Source: Methanococcoides sp. (GTDB lineage: Archaea; Halobacteriota; Methanosarcinia; Methanosarcinales; Methanosarcinaceae). From it: a stretch of DNA of 64,000 bases. Under the pieces are notes generated by a model. It was not told where the DNA came from. It was given only the letters and a program-made list of their open reading frames with translations, and searched no databases. The position numbers and the translations under genes were made by a program. The stretch spans positions 1-64,000 of the forward strand of contig JAIORD010000042.1 in the NCBI GenBank assembly GCA_021108275.1, in the 5' to 3' direction. Shown here piece after piece: positions 27,878-36,763 of this stretch. The stretch's first letter is position 1, and each line of letters begins with the position of its first letter.

Positions 27878-28420
27878 TTATTCTCCGGAAAGCTCGAATG
27901 TTGCGTTTGCCAAGAATACTGTACTGATAGGTACTGTCACAAGCAAGCCAATTCCCAAAAGGAGTGCACCGATCATGTTGAGAACAAGCATGATCACATA
28001 AACGATTATACTTTCAACAGGAACTGTCTTTATAATTTCTATGCTTTTTGTTATTCCTTCAATGCCACTATATCCCTTAATGACAAGCAATGGCATTGTA
28101 AACATAAAGAGTATTCCTACTATTGTGCTTAGTATGGATGCTATCTGCCCGAGTATTGCAGCGATCACAATATAGATCAGCATGAATGTCCAGCTTCTGA
28201 TAAAATCGTCCTTGTTGAAACCTACAAAGACATCAGAGATCTCTATTTGTTCTCCCCTTGCTCCTTTTACTGCCATGGAAGTAAATCCATAGGCAAGAGG
28301 TGCAATGGTAACTATCAATATTGAGCCTACAGCGGCTATCAATAAACCAACTATAAATGTTACGAGGTTATCTTTAACAACATTCCAGGAGTTCTTTAAA
28401 CCTATTTCATAGTCCAACAT
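27878..28420 (-). CDS. DUF4013 family membrane protein
   Basis: The 180-residue protein has about five hydrophobic segments and the DUF4013 start MLDYEIGLKNSWNVVKDN, followed by LAYGFTSMAVKGARGE. Function unknown, cytoplasmic membrane. Single gene ending in the hairpin at 27807-27855. Confidence 0.75.
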   Translation of the reverse strand: MLDYEIGLKNSWNVVKDNLVTFIVGLLIAAVGSILIVTIAPLAYGFTSMAVKGARGEQIEISDVFVGFNKDDFIRSWTFMLIYIVIAAILGQIASILSTIVGILFMFTMPLLVIKGYSGIEGITKSIEIIKTVPVESIIVYVIMLVLNMIGALLLGIGLLVTVPISTVFLANATFELSGE

Positions 28421-28549
28421 ACCACTTCCTATATATAATTATTAACAATAAATAATCTGTTTGGAAAGCATATATAACTATCTAACATTCAATACTGGTA
28501 CCTTGAAGAATCCGCACAATAATATACGTCCTTGCACAGCCTATTATTG

Positions 28550-29860
28550 TCAATTGATTATAGTATGAGCTTGACTTTCAATATCTCGTAATCTTTTTAT
28601 TTTTTGATTTTCCCAAATAAGCAAAGCAGTCATAGAAATCATAAATCCTGATATTATAAACATTAGGGCAATTCCTCTGCCTTCTCCTACTCCAACAATA
28701 TGTCCGATGCTTTCAGCTAGCAACTCATTCGTTCTTAAAAGTGGGCTAAATATATTGTCTGCCAAATAGCCTGCTACTGAAAAGGCTATGATAGAACCAA
28801 GGTAGGTGATCATTGATATTATTGACCACACTCTTCCTTGTTTATTGTTGTCAATGTTATTACGGATAAGAACTTCGATGGATGTATTGATAAAAGGCAA
28901 AGTTGCAAAGAACATAGCTCCTGCTAAGGTGATGAATACTATATTTGTTGAAAGTCCTAAATTTGCAAAGAATATGCCAGAGAGGAAGAGTGCTATCGAT
29001 AATATTGTTACGTTGGAATGCTTGGTGGCAAACAATCCTATGAACAGACTTCCAACAAGTATTCCTGATGCACAGAGTGATTGCGTGATTCCTACTGTTT
29101 TCACTGTCGCTAGGTTCATCATCATTGGAATAAAAAGTGATTGAAGTAATCCGACAAAGAACAGTACGATCGTGGTGGTGAGAACTAATGTAACTACACC
29201 TTTGTTTCTTGAAAATTCCTGAATGCCTTCTTTAAGGTCGGCAACAAGGTTATGGTCTGGTTTATTCTGTGCTGCTTTTCCCAATTTATTCCTTACCCAG
29301 ATGACAATGGAACTGGCAATTATGAGTGTGGAAATATCGATGAGAAATACAAATTCGATGTCAATTAGTGATAATAATATTCCGGCTAAGAATGGAGATA
29401 TTAGGTATTGAGCTGAACTTGCAAGTTGCATTAACCCACTTGCTTTGGCATATTGGTGTTCGGGTACTAGGTCTGTTATTAATGCTTTGTATGCCGGTTC
29501 CTGAAATGCTGAGAACGCAGAGCTTATTGCAATTCCAATGTATATGTGCCAAAGTTCGATATTGCCGGTTATCATCATATAGAATATGAAGAGAAGTCCA
29601 ATTGTTGCTCCCATGTCGCCGAGGACCATCATTAAACGTCTGTCTTGACGATCTGCTAATATGCCTCCATAGGGTTTTAGTAAGGTTGGTGGCAAAAATG
29701 CACACATGAGTATGAATACGAAGCTTGAGGCTGTGTTGGTTTGTTGATATACGTAAATACCTAAGCTAAATATGGTAAGACCAGTCCCGATAATTGATAT
29801 GAATTGTCCGAACCATATCAAAAGAAATTTTGAATAGAGGTCACTGGCTTTTTTCGTCAT
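28550..29860 (-). CDS. MFS transporter, macrolide-efflux-like
   Basis: The 436-residue protein has about 12 hydrophobic segments with the MFS loop KPYGGILADRQDRRLMMVLGD near residues 65-85 (motif A). This sequence type is the bacterial drug-export MFS-3 group. A longer frame starts at 29935, but ATG at 29860 gives the normal N terminus (TKKASDLYSKFLLIWFGQFIS) and overlaps the end of the CPBP gene by 20 bases, indicating translational coupling. Substrate unknown. Confidence 0.85.
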   Translation of the reverse strand: MTKKASDLYSKFLLIWFGQFISIIGTGLTIFSLGIYVYQQTNTASSFVFILMCAFLPPTLLKPYGGILADRQDRRLMMVLGDMGATIGLLFIFYMMITGNIELWHIYIGIAISSAFSAFQEPAYKALITDLVPEHQYAKASGLMQLASSAQYLISPFLAGILLSLIDIEFVFLIDISTLIIASSIVIWVRNKLGKAAQNKPDHNLVADLKEGIQEFSRNKGVVTLVLTTTIVLFFVGLLQSLFIPMMMNLATVKTVGITQSLCASGILVGSLFIGLFATKHSNVTILSIALFLSGIFFANLGLSTNIVFITLAGAMFFATLPFINTSIEVLIRNNIDNNKQGRVWSIISMITYLGSIIAFSVAGYLADNIFSPLLRTNELLAESIGHIVGVGEGRGIALMFIISGFMISMTALLIWENQKIKRLRDIESQAHTIIN

Positions 29861-30692
29861 TAGTTGATCTCTGATGTAAGTTCTTTTTTGAGAAGAACAG
29901 TTCTTTGTCGTATGTGATAATGATTGCTGCGACAATTATGAGAACTACAGTCTCAATACATTTTGTTGTCTGGGATATATTCAGTATCTCCTGCGAGATA
30001 TTGACAAGAAAATGGAAGACAATTGCAGCAGGAATACTTCTTCTATTTTTTATGCAGATCCAGCTGATGATCATGCCCATGGGGATGATGCTGACAAAAA
30101 AATTCACACCATACCAGATATTTTGGTGAATTATCTCATACTGGTAGGAGTTATTGACAAATATAAGTGGAAAGTGCCAGAAGGACCAGAGTATACTGAA
30201 GATGATCGATGCTTTAAAGTATGTATGCTGGCTCTGCAAACTGTCAAAGGCATACCCCCTCCATCCAAGTTCTTCAAAGCCTGCTGCAAGAAGAAGAAGA
30301 AGCAACACAGGGACAAATCCAGTTGAAAAAGAGAAACCTTCGGCAAATTGGAATTGCGAAATAGATCCTCCTAATGGAAGAGAAATGATAATGGATGCTA
30401 AAACAGAGAGAGGCATTATAAGTAAAAATACCGGTAACATTTTTGGCTGTATTAATCTGAGATTGGTGAGCCTGTTGATAAAATCTGTTTTTAGATCTGA
30501 ATTTTTAGACCCATAGATCATAACAAGGGATATAAGAAAAGGTGCCATCAGTCCAGGAAGCATAAGTAACATATACAGTCCGTTTTTACCATCCTGAAAA
30601 CTCAAATATGCGCCTGCAAACCAGAGAGCATAGGTTGTGACAAATGTTGCAACAAAATAATTCTTAGTTTTATAATTGTAGTTCGAGATCAT
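29841..30692 (-). CDS. CPBP-family intramembrane metalloprotease
   Basis: The protein of about 283 residues has about eight membrane segments and the CPBP (Abi, Rce1-like) motifs: EELGWRGYAF (EExxxR), WSFWHFPLIF and FHFLVN. These are the glutamate and histidine metal ligands of the family. ATG at 30692 is preceded by GGTGAAATCG; an ATG at 30704 also fits the frame. It is translationally coupled to the MFS exporter, a pairing seen in resistance and self-immunity loci (inference). Confidence 0.85.
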   Translation of the reverse strand: MISNYNYKTKNYFVATFVTTYALWFAGAYLSFQDGKNGLYMLLMLPGLMAPFLISLVMIYGSKNSDLKTDFINRLTNLRLIQPKMLPVFLLIMPLSVLASIIISLPLGGSISQFQFAEGFSFSTGFVPVLLLLLLAAGFEELGWRGYAFDSLQSQHTYFKASIIFSILWSFWHFPLIFVNNSYQYEIIHQNIWYGVNFFVSIIPMGMIISWICIKNRRSIPAAIVFHFLVNISQEILNISQTTKCIETVVLIIVAAIIITYDKELFFSKKNLHQRSTNDEKSQ

Positions 30693-30935
30693 CGATTTCA
30701 CCATTTTTTGGTCATTTTATTCTTATTTTTTGTTTAACTCAATTAGTAAATCATTGTAATTTAATTACTTCTGATATTTTAGATATGATGATACCTTCAA
30801 ATTTATTATAAGTGAATCTTTTTGAGTATGAGTTATTAATTCATAAGCCTTCCGATTAATCGGCAAGTCTGCATAAATTAGACTGATTTATTAGTTTTAT
30901 TCTATTAAAAAACATAGTTACAATTAGAAAACTAA

Positions 30936-30988
30936 AAAAACCAGATGGGCCCGGGGAGATTCGAACACCCGACCTCTGCCGTGTGAAG
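30936..30988 (+). repeat. Left attachment repeat (attL), copy of the tRNA-Val 3' part
   Basis: These 53 bases are identical to 53066-53118, offset exactly 22,130. They contain 43 bases of tRNA-Val from the anticodon loop to the discriminator, on the minus strand. The rest of the tRNA is missing here, so this copy was made by integration. The integrase C-terminal frame runs through it. Confidence 0.95.
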
Positions 30989-31870
30989 CTGCTTGATGCC
31001 GAAAATGCAACAATTTCTTCTCTTAATATGCCAAGTCAAACATTAGAGATTAATGCTGAAGTGGTACAGGATATATGCCTTAATGATTTCTGGAAAACTT
31101 CTAAGGACGCATTTGATGAATGGTTAAATTTCAAAGATATATCTAAGAAAACTAAGCAAGGTTATCGGAGTGGCCTGATTAATTTCTTTGAAAACAATAT
31201 GGTGCATAAACCAAAAGACTTTCGAAAATTGAAGTTGAAAGACAAGGAATCACGTGGATTACGTAATTTATTTAATTTTTGTGAAGATGAAGAAATCGAA
31301 GATGTAGTAGGCTATAACATCGACAGGTGGAGGCGGTTCATAAAAATCAGGAAATCTGGAGTTGTGGAGGTCTATGTCACTGATGAAGAAATCAAAGAAG
31401 CTTACAATGCTTGTCCTGAAGTGCTGAAACCAGTATTTAGTCTGCTTGCTTATTCAGGAAACAGGGCTACACATATTCATAAGATGTTAGATAATTTCGA
31501 TGAACGCAACATTATCATAGATGGTGATGTTGCACATTATCCGACTTCATCATTATCTGAAGGTACGAAGAAAACATTCCAAGTATATTTCCCAACTTCA
31601 TTTATTCCAGAGCTAAAATCGATTGGTAAGCCAAGATGTTATTACAACATTACTGAAAAGATACGTAATGGTCGTGTTTCTGCGAAGACCATACGCAAGT
31701 GGCATCTCAACTTAATGATTAAAGAAGGAGTTACTGAAAGTATAGCTGACTTTATTCAAGGAAGGGCAGCAGTGACGGTTGGAAGTGCACATTATCTCAA
31801 CAAAGTTCAGAGGGGTAAAGAAGAATACCATAAGGTTATGAATTATTTGCAGGTACATGCAGAGGTATAA
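30983..31870 (+). CDS. SSV-type integrase, C-terminal part (split by integration)
   Basis: The catalytic half of a tyrosine recombinase: SGNR with the first arginine (residue 161 counting from GTG 30983), the beta-hairpin lysine in EGTKKTFQVYFP (196-197), RKWH (238-241), QGR (260-261 region) and the nucleophile in SAHYLNK (Tyr 271). FIQGRAAVTVGSAHY is the archaeal plasmid/virus integrase signature. GTG 30983 lies in the att repeat and is unlikely to be a true start: the frame runs upstream through the repeat exactly as in the N-terminal fragment at 52783-53118. In the integrated state this half has no promoter of its own that I can see, so it should be silent until excision. Confidence 0.92.
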   Translation: MKLLDAENATISSLNMPSQTLEINAEVVQDICLNDFWKTSKDAFDEWLNFKDISKKTKQGYRSGLINFFENNMVHKPKDFRKLKLKDKESRGLRNLFNFCEDEEIEDVVGYNIDRWRRFIKIRKSGVVEVYVTDEEIKEAYNACPEVLKPVFSLLAYSGNRATHIHKMLDNFDERNIIIDGDVAHYPTSSLSEGTKKTFQVYFPTSFIPELKSIGKPRCYYNITEKIRNGRVSAKTIRKWHLNLMIKEGVTESIADFIQGRAAVTVGSAHYLNKVQRGKEEYHKVMNYLQVHAEV

Positions 31871-32269
31871 GCTTACACATGTACCAAAATTACTATCTCT
31901 GGACGTGCCGCATTAAATATTGGATTCAAGAGGGAAATCCAGAAAAGATTACAAATTGAAGGGTTTACATATTAAAAAAGTAGTTGATAGATATTTGATG
32001 AATTCGTTTATTGACGAATTCAAAATTGAATGATTTACTTGTGTTTTGCCCAAAATATGTGCTTGAAACTTACGATTTGTTCAAAAAGTTTGAAAAAATA
32101 AACTTTTTTTGATAAAATTATTTTTTTACAGTAATGTTCTATAAATCGATTTTATTCGACAATTGTCGAAAGGGCGTTCGGTACATATATAAGCAATTAT
32201 GAAATTATTATGTAATGCAATTATGAAAATAATTGTGGAATTATAGAATGATTTAAAAGGTGGATTCAA
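31871..32269. other. AT-rich non-coding stretch with palindrome and direct repeats
   Basis: TTCGACAATTGTCGAA at 32155-32170 is a perfect 16-bp palindrome. GCAATTATGAAA occurs twice (about 32193 and 32217), 24 bases apart. These sit just before the first small gene of the replication-like module and could be an operator, iterons or part of an origin. The minus-strand frame covering 32126-32557 is a shadow of the small plus-strand gene. Confidence 0.5.
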
Positions 32270-32437
32270 ATGAATAAAAAAATGCATGAAAAAATTATAA
32301 AAATATTCTACGCAAATTTTGAACCTATTGTATGCCAAGATGGCTATGAAACAATTGTGGATGAAGATTCGTATGAAATAATTTATGAAGCAGTAATTGA
32401 AGAAATGATTGAAGGAATCTACGAAGATATGTATTGA
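32270..32437 (+). CDS. Small acidic protein, paralogue of 32925-33074
   Basis: A 55-residue protein not found in any family I know. It shares with the product at 32925 the pattern EKxxKxFYAxxxxxxC followed by DED and EIxYExxxE, so the two are duplicates. GGTGG lies 5 bases before the ATG. No membrane segment. Confidence 0.6.
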   Translation: MNKKMHEKIIKIFYANFEPIVCQDGYETIVDEDSYEIIYEAVIEEMIEGIYEDMY

Positions 32438-32590
32438 AAAGTTATTAAAATAAATGGAATAAACTGAACGCCAATTAAATAGGATTTTTTGAAATGTTTT
32501 GATAAATATTACCCAAAGAGAGGAATCGCTATAAAAATTTAGCGAGGTGGAAATCATGTGAAATAAATCGCAAATGAGATGTCTAGGTAC

Positions 32591-32650
32591 TTGGATAACA
32601 AAGCGTTATTGGACTTATACTATAAGTTTAAACTGACTCTTGTTATCCAA
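32591..32650. repeat. Nested inverted repeats in the replication-like module
   Basis: TTGGATAACAA (32591-32601) and TTGTTATCCAA (32640-32650) form a perfect 11-bp inverted repeat. Between them ACTTATA-C-TATAAGT (32613-32627) is a second perfect palindrome. The non-coding stretch 32438-32772 has no gene and leads, through an AT-rich run (32700-32755), into the ribbon-helix-helix gene. Candidate origin or operator. Confidence 0.6.
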
Positions 32651-32772
32651 TTTCATTGAGTAGCATTTTCAATATGTGTCGCCATACTCGCATGCGAATG
32701 TTTATATATAAGTTAATATATTTATTAAATATATTATTTAAGTAATAATATTATATGTTGAAAGGTGAAATT

Positions 32773-32922
32773 ATGAAAAAAATAAAAATAATATCAATAA
32801 GTGTCGATAAAAAAAACTTAAAAAAATTTGATGGTCTGTTAGATGAAAAAATGATAACAAGAAGCCGTATATTTGAAAAATTAATGTGTGAACAAATCGA
32901 AAAATGGGAAAAAGGTGATTAA
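32773..32922 (+). CDS. Ribbon-helix-helix (CopG-like) DNA-binding protein
   Basis: A 49-residue protein with the ribbon-helix-helix layout: a beta strand (IKIISISVD), helix A (KKNLKKFDGLLDEKM), then helix B (TRSRIFEKLMCEQIEKWEK). Such proteins repress plasmid copy-control and partition genes. AAAGGTGAAATT precedes the ATG. The next small gene starts two bases after its stop, so both are on one mRNA. Likely binds the inverted repeats upstream (inference). Confidence 0.7.
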   Translation: MKKIKIISISVDKKNLKKFDGLLDEKMITRSRIFEKLMCEQIEKWEKGD

Positions 32923-32924
32923 AA

Positions 32925-33074
32925 ATGGATAGCAGATTTAATGAAAAAGTCTTAAAAGTTTTCTACGCAAAGTATGTAGATTTTCTATGCCGAAATGGAA
33001 CTCTCGATGAAGATGCAGCTGCTGAAATTTATGAATCAATAGCAGAAGACATTGGAGATAGTTTCTTTGATTGA
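32925..33074 (+). CDS. Small acidic protein, paralogue of 32270-32437
   Basis: A 49-residue protein with the same core as the product at 32270 (EKVLKVFYAKY, one Cys, DEDAAAEIYESIAED). It follows the ribbon-helix-helix gene by two bases; the GGTGAT at the end of that gene is its ribosome site. A 12-codon frame with its own GGTGC-type site follows at 33095. Function unknown. Confidence 0.6.
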   Translation: MDSRFNEKVLKVFYAKYVDFLCRNGTLDEDAAAEIYESIAEDIGDSFFD

Positions 33075-33137
33075 TTTATTGAAAGGTGCTTGGAAATGAC
33101 AGAAATTGAAAATTGGAAAAACACGAGGTATTAAGAT

Positions 33138-33404
33138 ATGAATCAAGAATTTAAGGGAACATTACAGCCACACTGTTACAAAGAATATGAAGCATACGTT
33201 TGCAAAGCTATGGAAGATAATTCTGATGAAATGACACAAGAATTAATGGATAAATATTTCAGCGGAGAAATAAAAGCGTATGAAACAATCGATTTAAAAA
33301 TTGGTGATAAATACGTGTATAAAGTTTGGTTTGATGAATACGAAATCATAAAAGATGATTTATTCGAATTTGATACGAGGAACAATGATTCATTAACTGC
33401 GTAA
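33138..33404 (+). CDS. Hypothetical acidic protein
   Basis: An 88-residue soluble protein, no recognised family. Acidic throughout; the second half predicts beta strands (IGDKYVYKVWFDEYEI). It lies in line with the small genes upstream and the helicase-like gene downstream (44-base gap), so it probably belongs to the same replication-like operon. Confidence 0.6.
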   Translation: MNQEFKGTLQPHCYKEYEAYVCKAMEDNSDEMTQELMDKYFSGEIKAYETIDLKIGDKYVYKVWFDEYEIIKDDLFEFDTRNNDSLTA

Positions 33405-33447
33405 ATTATTGCGGGTTTATAAATGAAAAATAAATGAGAGTGTATAA

Positions 33448-35496
33448 ATGAAAAATGATGAAAAAGATGTGACACCTACCACAATGTCACAAAATGAAAA
33501 CGATAACAATAGTGGGACCGATAACAAAGTATATAACACTTTCTATTCAGACGAAGTAAATCAAATTGTAAAGATAAGGAATTTGAAGGAGTATATTATT
33601 CTTATTGGTCAGGCAGGTTCAGGAAAGAGTTGGGAATTGAAACAACGTTCTCTTGAAGCAAGTAAACAGGATAGATATAATTTAACTATTGTTCCACAAC
33701 ATAATTTGGCAGATGAATATATTGAGTTCTATAATAAGAATGATATTGAATCCGTTAAGTTGATGGGTCACAAGAGGGGGTGTATGATTCATCAGATGCA
33801 ATCTTTAGCTAAGAAGGGTAAAAGGGTTGCTGGAATGAAAGAGTTGCTTATGCTCGATAATGCACCAACCTATGTGAAGTGTATGGAGATGGTTGCAGGT
33901 GGGTTCTGTGATGGTGAATCATGCGACTATAAGCCTATCTGGAAGCAGTTGAGGAATAGACAAGGTGAAATCAAAAGTTCATGTGTAATACCAGCCGCAA
34001 TGCAGGGTGTAGTTGATATTGACGAATTTAATGGTGAAATCATTATTGATGAGAACTGTGGCGAGATTGGCGTTATAGATTTGAAGTTTGATGTTAAGGA
34101 CATAATGACCAAGTTGAATCTTGTTGCTATGGAAGAACAGATAACAAAGAAGAAGGTTCTCGATTATGTACGTGCAGTCAAAAATCTTGATGTTATGTAT
34201 CTCATTAAAGAAGAATATGAAATGGAAGGTGCAGTATCAAGTTATAATAATTTGGTACTTGAAAAATACTGTCATGTGTCCTTCAAGAATCGGTCAAGTA
34301 AATATTTGAAGATTAACTTTAAAGAAATTAGAATGATTTGCGAATTTACATTGCATCAAAGAAGATTTGATGAGAAGGATATTAAATTTCAATTTGATAA
34401 TAAGGTTGAGAAAACGTTGTCAGATGTTGTTGCAATAAAGAATAAGATTACTGACTTGAAGAAACAGATTGAAACGTATATTGGATTGGAAGATGAAGAT
34501 AATAAAGAAGACGTGAAGGAAGCAGTTGAAGATAATAATGATGATATTGGTAAACTTCTTCAATATCGTGTTGAAGTTATCGAAGATTTGTTGGAGTTCA
34601 TGAAAGAATATGGATATGATATTAACAAGATGGGTCTTAGTTCATTCTTCATCAATGAGATTGAAGATGATGAGCTTATTAGAATGTTATCAGTCATGTG
34701 TAATGTTTATTCACATCAACAAATTAAGTCCAATGATTACCATAGTGTATTTCTGTTTAATGAGATACTTATGTGGCAACACTATCATTGTATTGGTGAT
34801 AAGAAGATTCATTGTGCAGATACAACATTTGAGAGCAAGCAGGAATATTGGATACATGACTTGTTGGAGTTCAAGAAATTGTTTACTGATTATAATGTTA
34901 AATGCACAACTGTTGAGATGAAATGTAAAGAGTTTAAACCAACATTGATGATGCCAAAGATTTCTGAAATGTTCGGCAAAACTAATATTGACAAATCTAT
35001 GTACAACAATAGAAGTCATTTCAAAAATTTGATTAAGAACAATAAGAGTAGGAATAATGCGAAGGCAATGGTCTGTACTCATGCTGATGCGTTGAGGAAT
35101 GTCAAGAAAGAGATTAAACCTTCCATATTTGGCTGTGATGCAATCTATATGGGAAGTAGTGCTGGTGTTAATAAGTACGAAGAAAATGACCTGATGGTTA
35201 ATATTGGAACGTACATGCCACCTGTCGATTGGTATAAAGATGAGTGCAAAAAGAAATATCCAGAATATGCCAAGACATTTCCGTGGAATAACATGGAATT
35301 TGTGAAAGATAATGAGAATAGAACTATGTTGCCAACAGATGATATATTGAGAGAATTGTATTTGAATATTTGGCAGATGGATGTTTACAATCTTATATGC
35401 AGATGCAGACCTTTCAATAAACAGACAACAATTATTTGGTATGGGTGGAATTGTCCACAAAGGTTGATTGATGAGAGCAACCAAGTTTTCAGTTAA
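33448..35496 (+). CDS. Helicase-like ATPase with cysteine cluster, putative replication protein
   Basis: The 682-residue protein has Walker A GQAGSGKS at residues 54-61, a Walker B/DExx-like IIIDENCGE at about 198-206, and four cysteines between them (112, 145, 154, 159), placed as in XPD/Rad3-type iron-sulfur helicases. The C-terminal third has an archaeal-plasmid-helicase feel: GSSAGVNKYEENDLMVNIGTYMPP near 570-595 and an arginine-rich NLICRCRPFNKQ near 652-663, resembling helicase motifs V and VI. A coiled-coil segment lies near 330-375. I infer an SF2 replicative or unwinding helicase of the element. The largest gene of the left half. Confidence 0.6.
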   Translation: MKNDEKDVTPTTMSQNENDNNSGTDNKVYNTFYSDEVNQIVKIRNLKEYIILIGQAGSGKSWELKQRSLEASKQDRYNLTIVPQHNLADEYIEFYNKNDIESVKLMGHKRGCMIHQMQSLAKKGKRVAGMKELLMLDNAPTYVKCMEMVAGGFCDGESCDYKPIWKQLRNRQGEIKSSCVIPAAMQGVVDIDEFNGEIIIDENCGEIGVIDLKFDVKDIMTKLNLVAMEEQITKKKVLDYVRAVKNLDVMYLIKEEYEMEGAVSSYNNLVLEKYCHVSFKNRSSKYLKINFKEIRMICEFTLHQRRFDEKDIKFQFDNKVEKTLSDVVAIKNKITDLKKQIETYIGLEDEDNKEDVKEAVEDNNDDIGKLLQYRVEVIEDLLEFMKEYGYDINKMGLSSFFINEIEDDELIRMLSVMCNVYSHQQIKSNDYHSVFLFNEILMWQHYHCIGDKKIHCADTTFESKQEYWIHDLLEFKKLFTDYNVKCTTVEMKCKEFKPTLMMPKISEMFGKTNIDKSMYNNRSHFKNLIKNNKSRNNAKAMVCTHADALRNVKKEIKPSIFGCDAIYMGSSAGVNKYEENDLMVNIGTYMPPVDWYKDECKKKYPEYAKTFPWNNMEFVKDNENRTMLPTDDILRELYLNIWQMDVYNLICRCRPFNKQTTIIWYGWNCPQRLIDESNQVFS

Positions 35497-36022
35497 TTCT
35501 TTTTTTTTGGATTTTTTCTGAACTTCTTTTTTATCTCTCAAAATGACCTTTACTATATAGTATATATTATATGCAACGCACCAAGCCGACTGATGCTGCT
35601 TTTTTCGTAAAAAAATAGTGAAAAACTCGGCTTTTTCGATAGCAGTAGGCGTGACCCCTTTTTAAAAAATAAAATGGTCAGCTCGCACGATGGCGATAAT
35701 GACTGTTTTTTGGCTCACTCTGTAAACAAATGACGCATGTTGGATTGTTTTAACAGTGCCAACTGATACGGTTTAAATCATTGTAAAAAACATTAGGAAC
35801 TCAAACTTTTCGGAAAACTTTGAGTACGCTATCGGGCGGCATGATTTTGATGTATTTTTGGCTGTTTTTCTACTTTTTGACCCATTTTTGACCCAAAATT
35901 ATTGTTTTTGAGTTTTTTAGGTTGGGCTACATTTTCACCTATTTTTATACAGAAAACTATAATATTTTAAATATAAAATAAATTATTTACTTCATATTTT
36001 GGCTCTGTAGAAATTCTAAGCG
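35497..36022. other. Non-coding stretch with strong hairpins
   Basis: No gene is seen. AAGCCGA (35584-35590) and TCGGCTT (about 35629-35635) enclose TTTTTT-CGT-AAAAAA and are followed by TTTTT, a terminator-like fold about 90 bases after the helicase gene. ACTCAAA (35799-35805) / TTTGAGT (35819-35825) with inner TTTT/AAAA forms a second tight hairpin. GGCTCTGTAGAAAT at 36001-36014 repeats the arm at 27807-27820. Possible origin or terminator region. Confidence 0.45.
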
Positions 36023-36511
36023 TTATTCGCTAAGGTTATAATACCTCTCATCAGCATTTCGAATATCCAAACATATATTAACAGCTTTATCTTTGGCATC
36101 TGCACCTTTTAGAATATATTCATGCTTTTCGCTATCTTTAGTTGTAATGAATAATTTAGATTTCCTTGATAATAGGTATCCTACAAGGGAAAATAGAGCA
36201 ACAACAGCAAAAGCAGCCATTGAAATGTTGAGGATTTCTTCATTAGCAATAGCAAAAATATTTTGACGAGAAAAAATAGCAGCACCGACTGTTATTAAGA
36301 AAATATATAGGTAGCTTTTATCGGACTCATATTCTAAACCAACAGAAACGATACTCCCAAACTTTATATCATAAAAATTGGTTTCCCCACCATCAACTAC
36401 AATCAACCGTTTGTTTGTAATCGCAAGATGAATTTTATTGTCACATACTGTGTGAACGTTAGCTACTTTTTCTCCATTAATCAAATATTTCTCATAGATG
36501 GATTCTGTCAC
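36023..36511 (-). CDS. Membrane protein with bacterial-PH-like domain
   Basis: The 162-residue protein has an N-terminal segment of beta strands (NKIHLAITNKRLIVVDGGETNFYDIKFGSIVSVGLEY), as in small PH-like domains, then two membrane helices (about residues 68-83 and 94-112), then a cytosolic tail. Homologues are usually uncharacterised. It starts 3 bases after the gene at 36515, so the two are coupled. Confidence 0.6.
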   Translation of the reverse strand: MTESIYEKYLINGEKVANVHTVCDNKIHLAITNKRLIVVDGGETNFYDIKFGSIVSVGLEYESDKSYLYIFLITVGAAIFSRQNIFAIANEEILNISMAAFAVVALFSLVGYLLSRKSKLFITTKDSEKHEYILKGADAKDKAVNICLDIRNADERYYNLSE

Positions 36512-36514
36512 AAT

Positions 36515-36703
36515 TTACTCTCCTACGTTATATTTATTATCATCATCTAGTTTATAGATGGAATAACCCTCATCGATAGTCGTTACCTTAACGAGAGGTT
36601 CAGAGCTATAGTAGACCAAACAAGATTCAAATTTTTCTGCGTCTACATACTCAGGTTCTATGTCATAATTCTCAGAATCTGTTTTTATCCATACTGATGT
36701 CAT
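36515..36703 (-). CDS. Hypothetical small protein
   Basis: A 62-residue acidic protein without recognised domain; predicted beta-rich (SCLVYYSSEPLVKVTTIDEGYSIYKL). It is coupled to the PH-like membrane protein gene downstream and lies 60 bases after the zinc-ribbon gene. Function unknown. Confidence 0.55.
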   Translation of the reverse strand: MTSVWIKTDSENYDIEPEYVDAEKFESCLVYYSSEPLVKVTTIDEGYSIYKLDDDNKYNVGE

Positions 36704-36763
36704 AATTTCACCTAAAATGGAACGTTATTCTTTGCATTTTCTGAAGTGTAGAATCCTGATTGC

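Noticed and set aside
32126-32557. A 143-residue minus-strand frame rich in Phe, Ile and Asn
   Set aside because: It is antisense to the small acidic protein gene at 32270 and shows only AT-rich composition.
32591-32650. CRISPR-like repeat
   Set aside because: Only one inverted repeat pair is present; no regularly spaced array or cas genes occur in the window.
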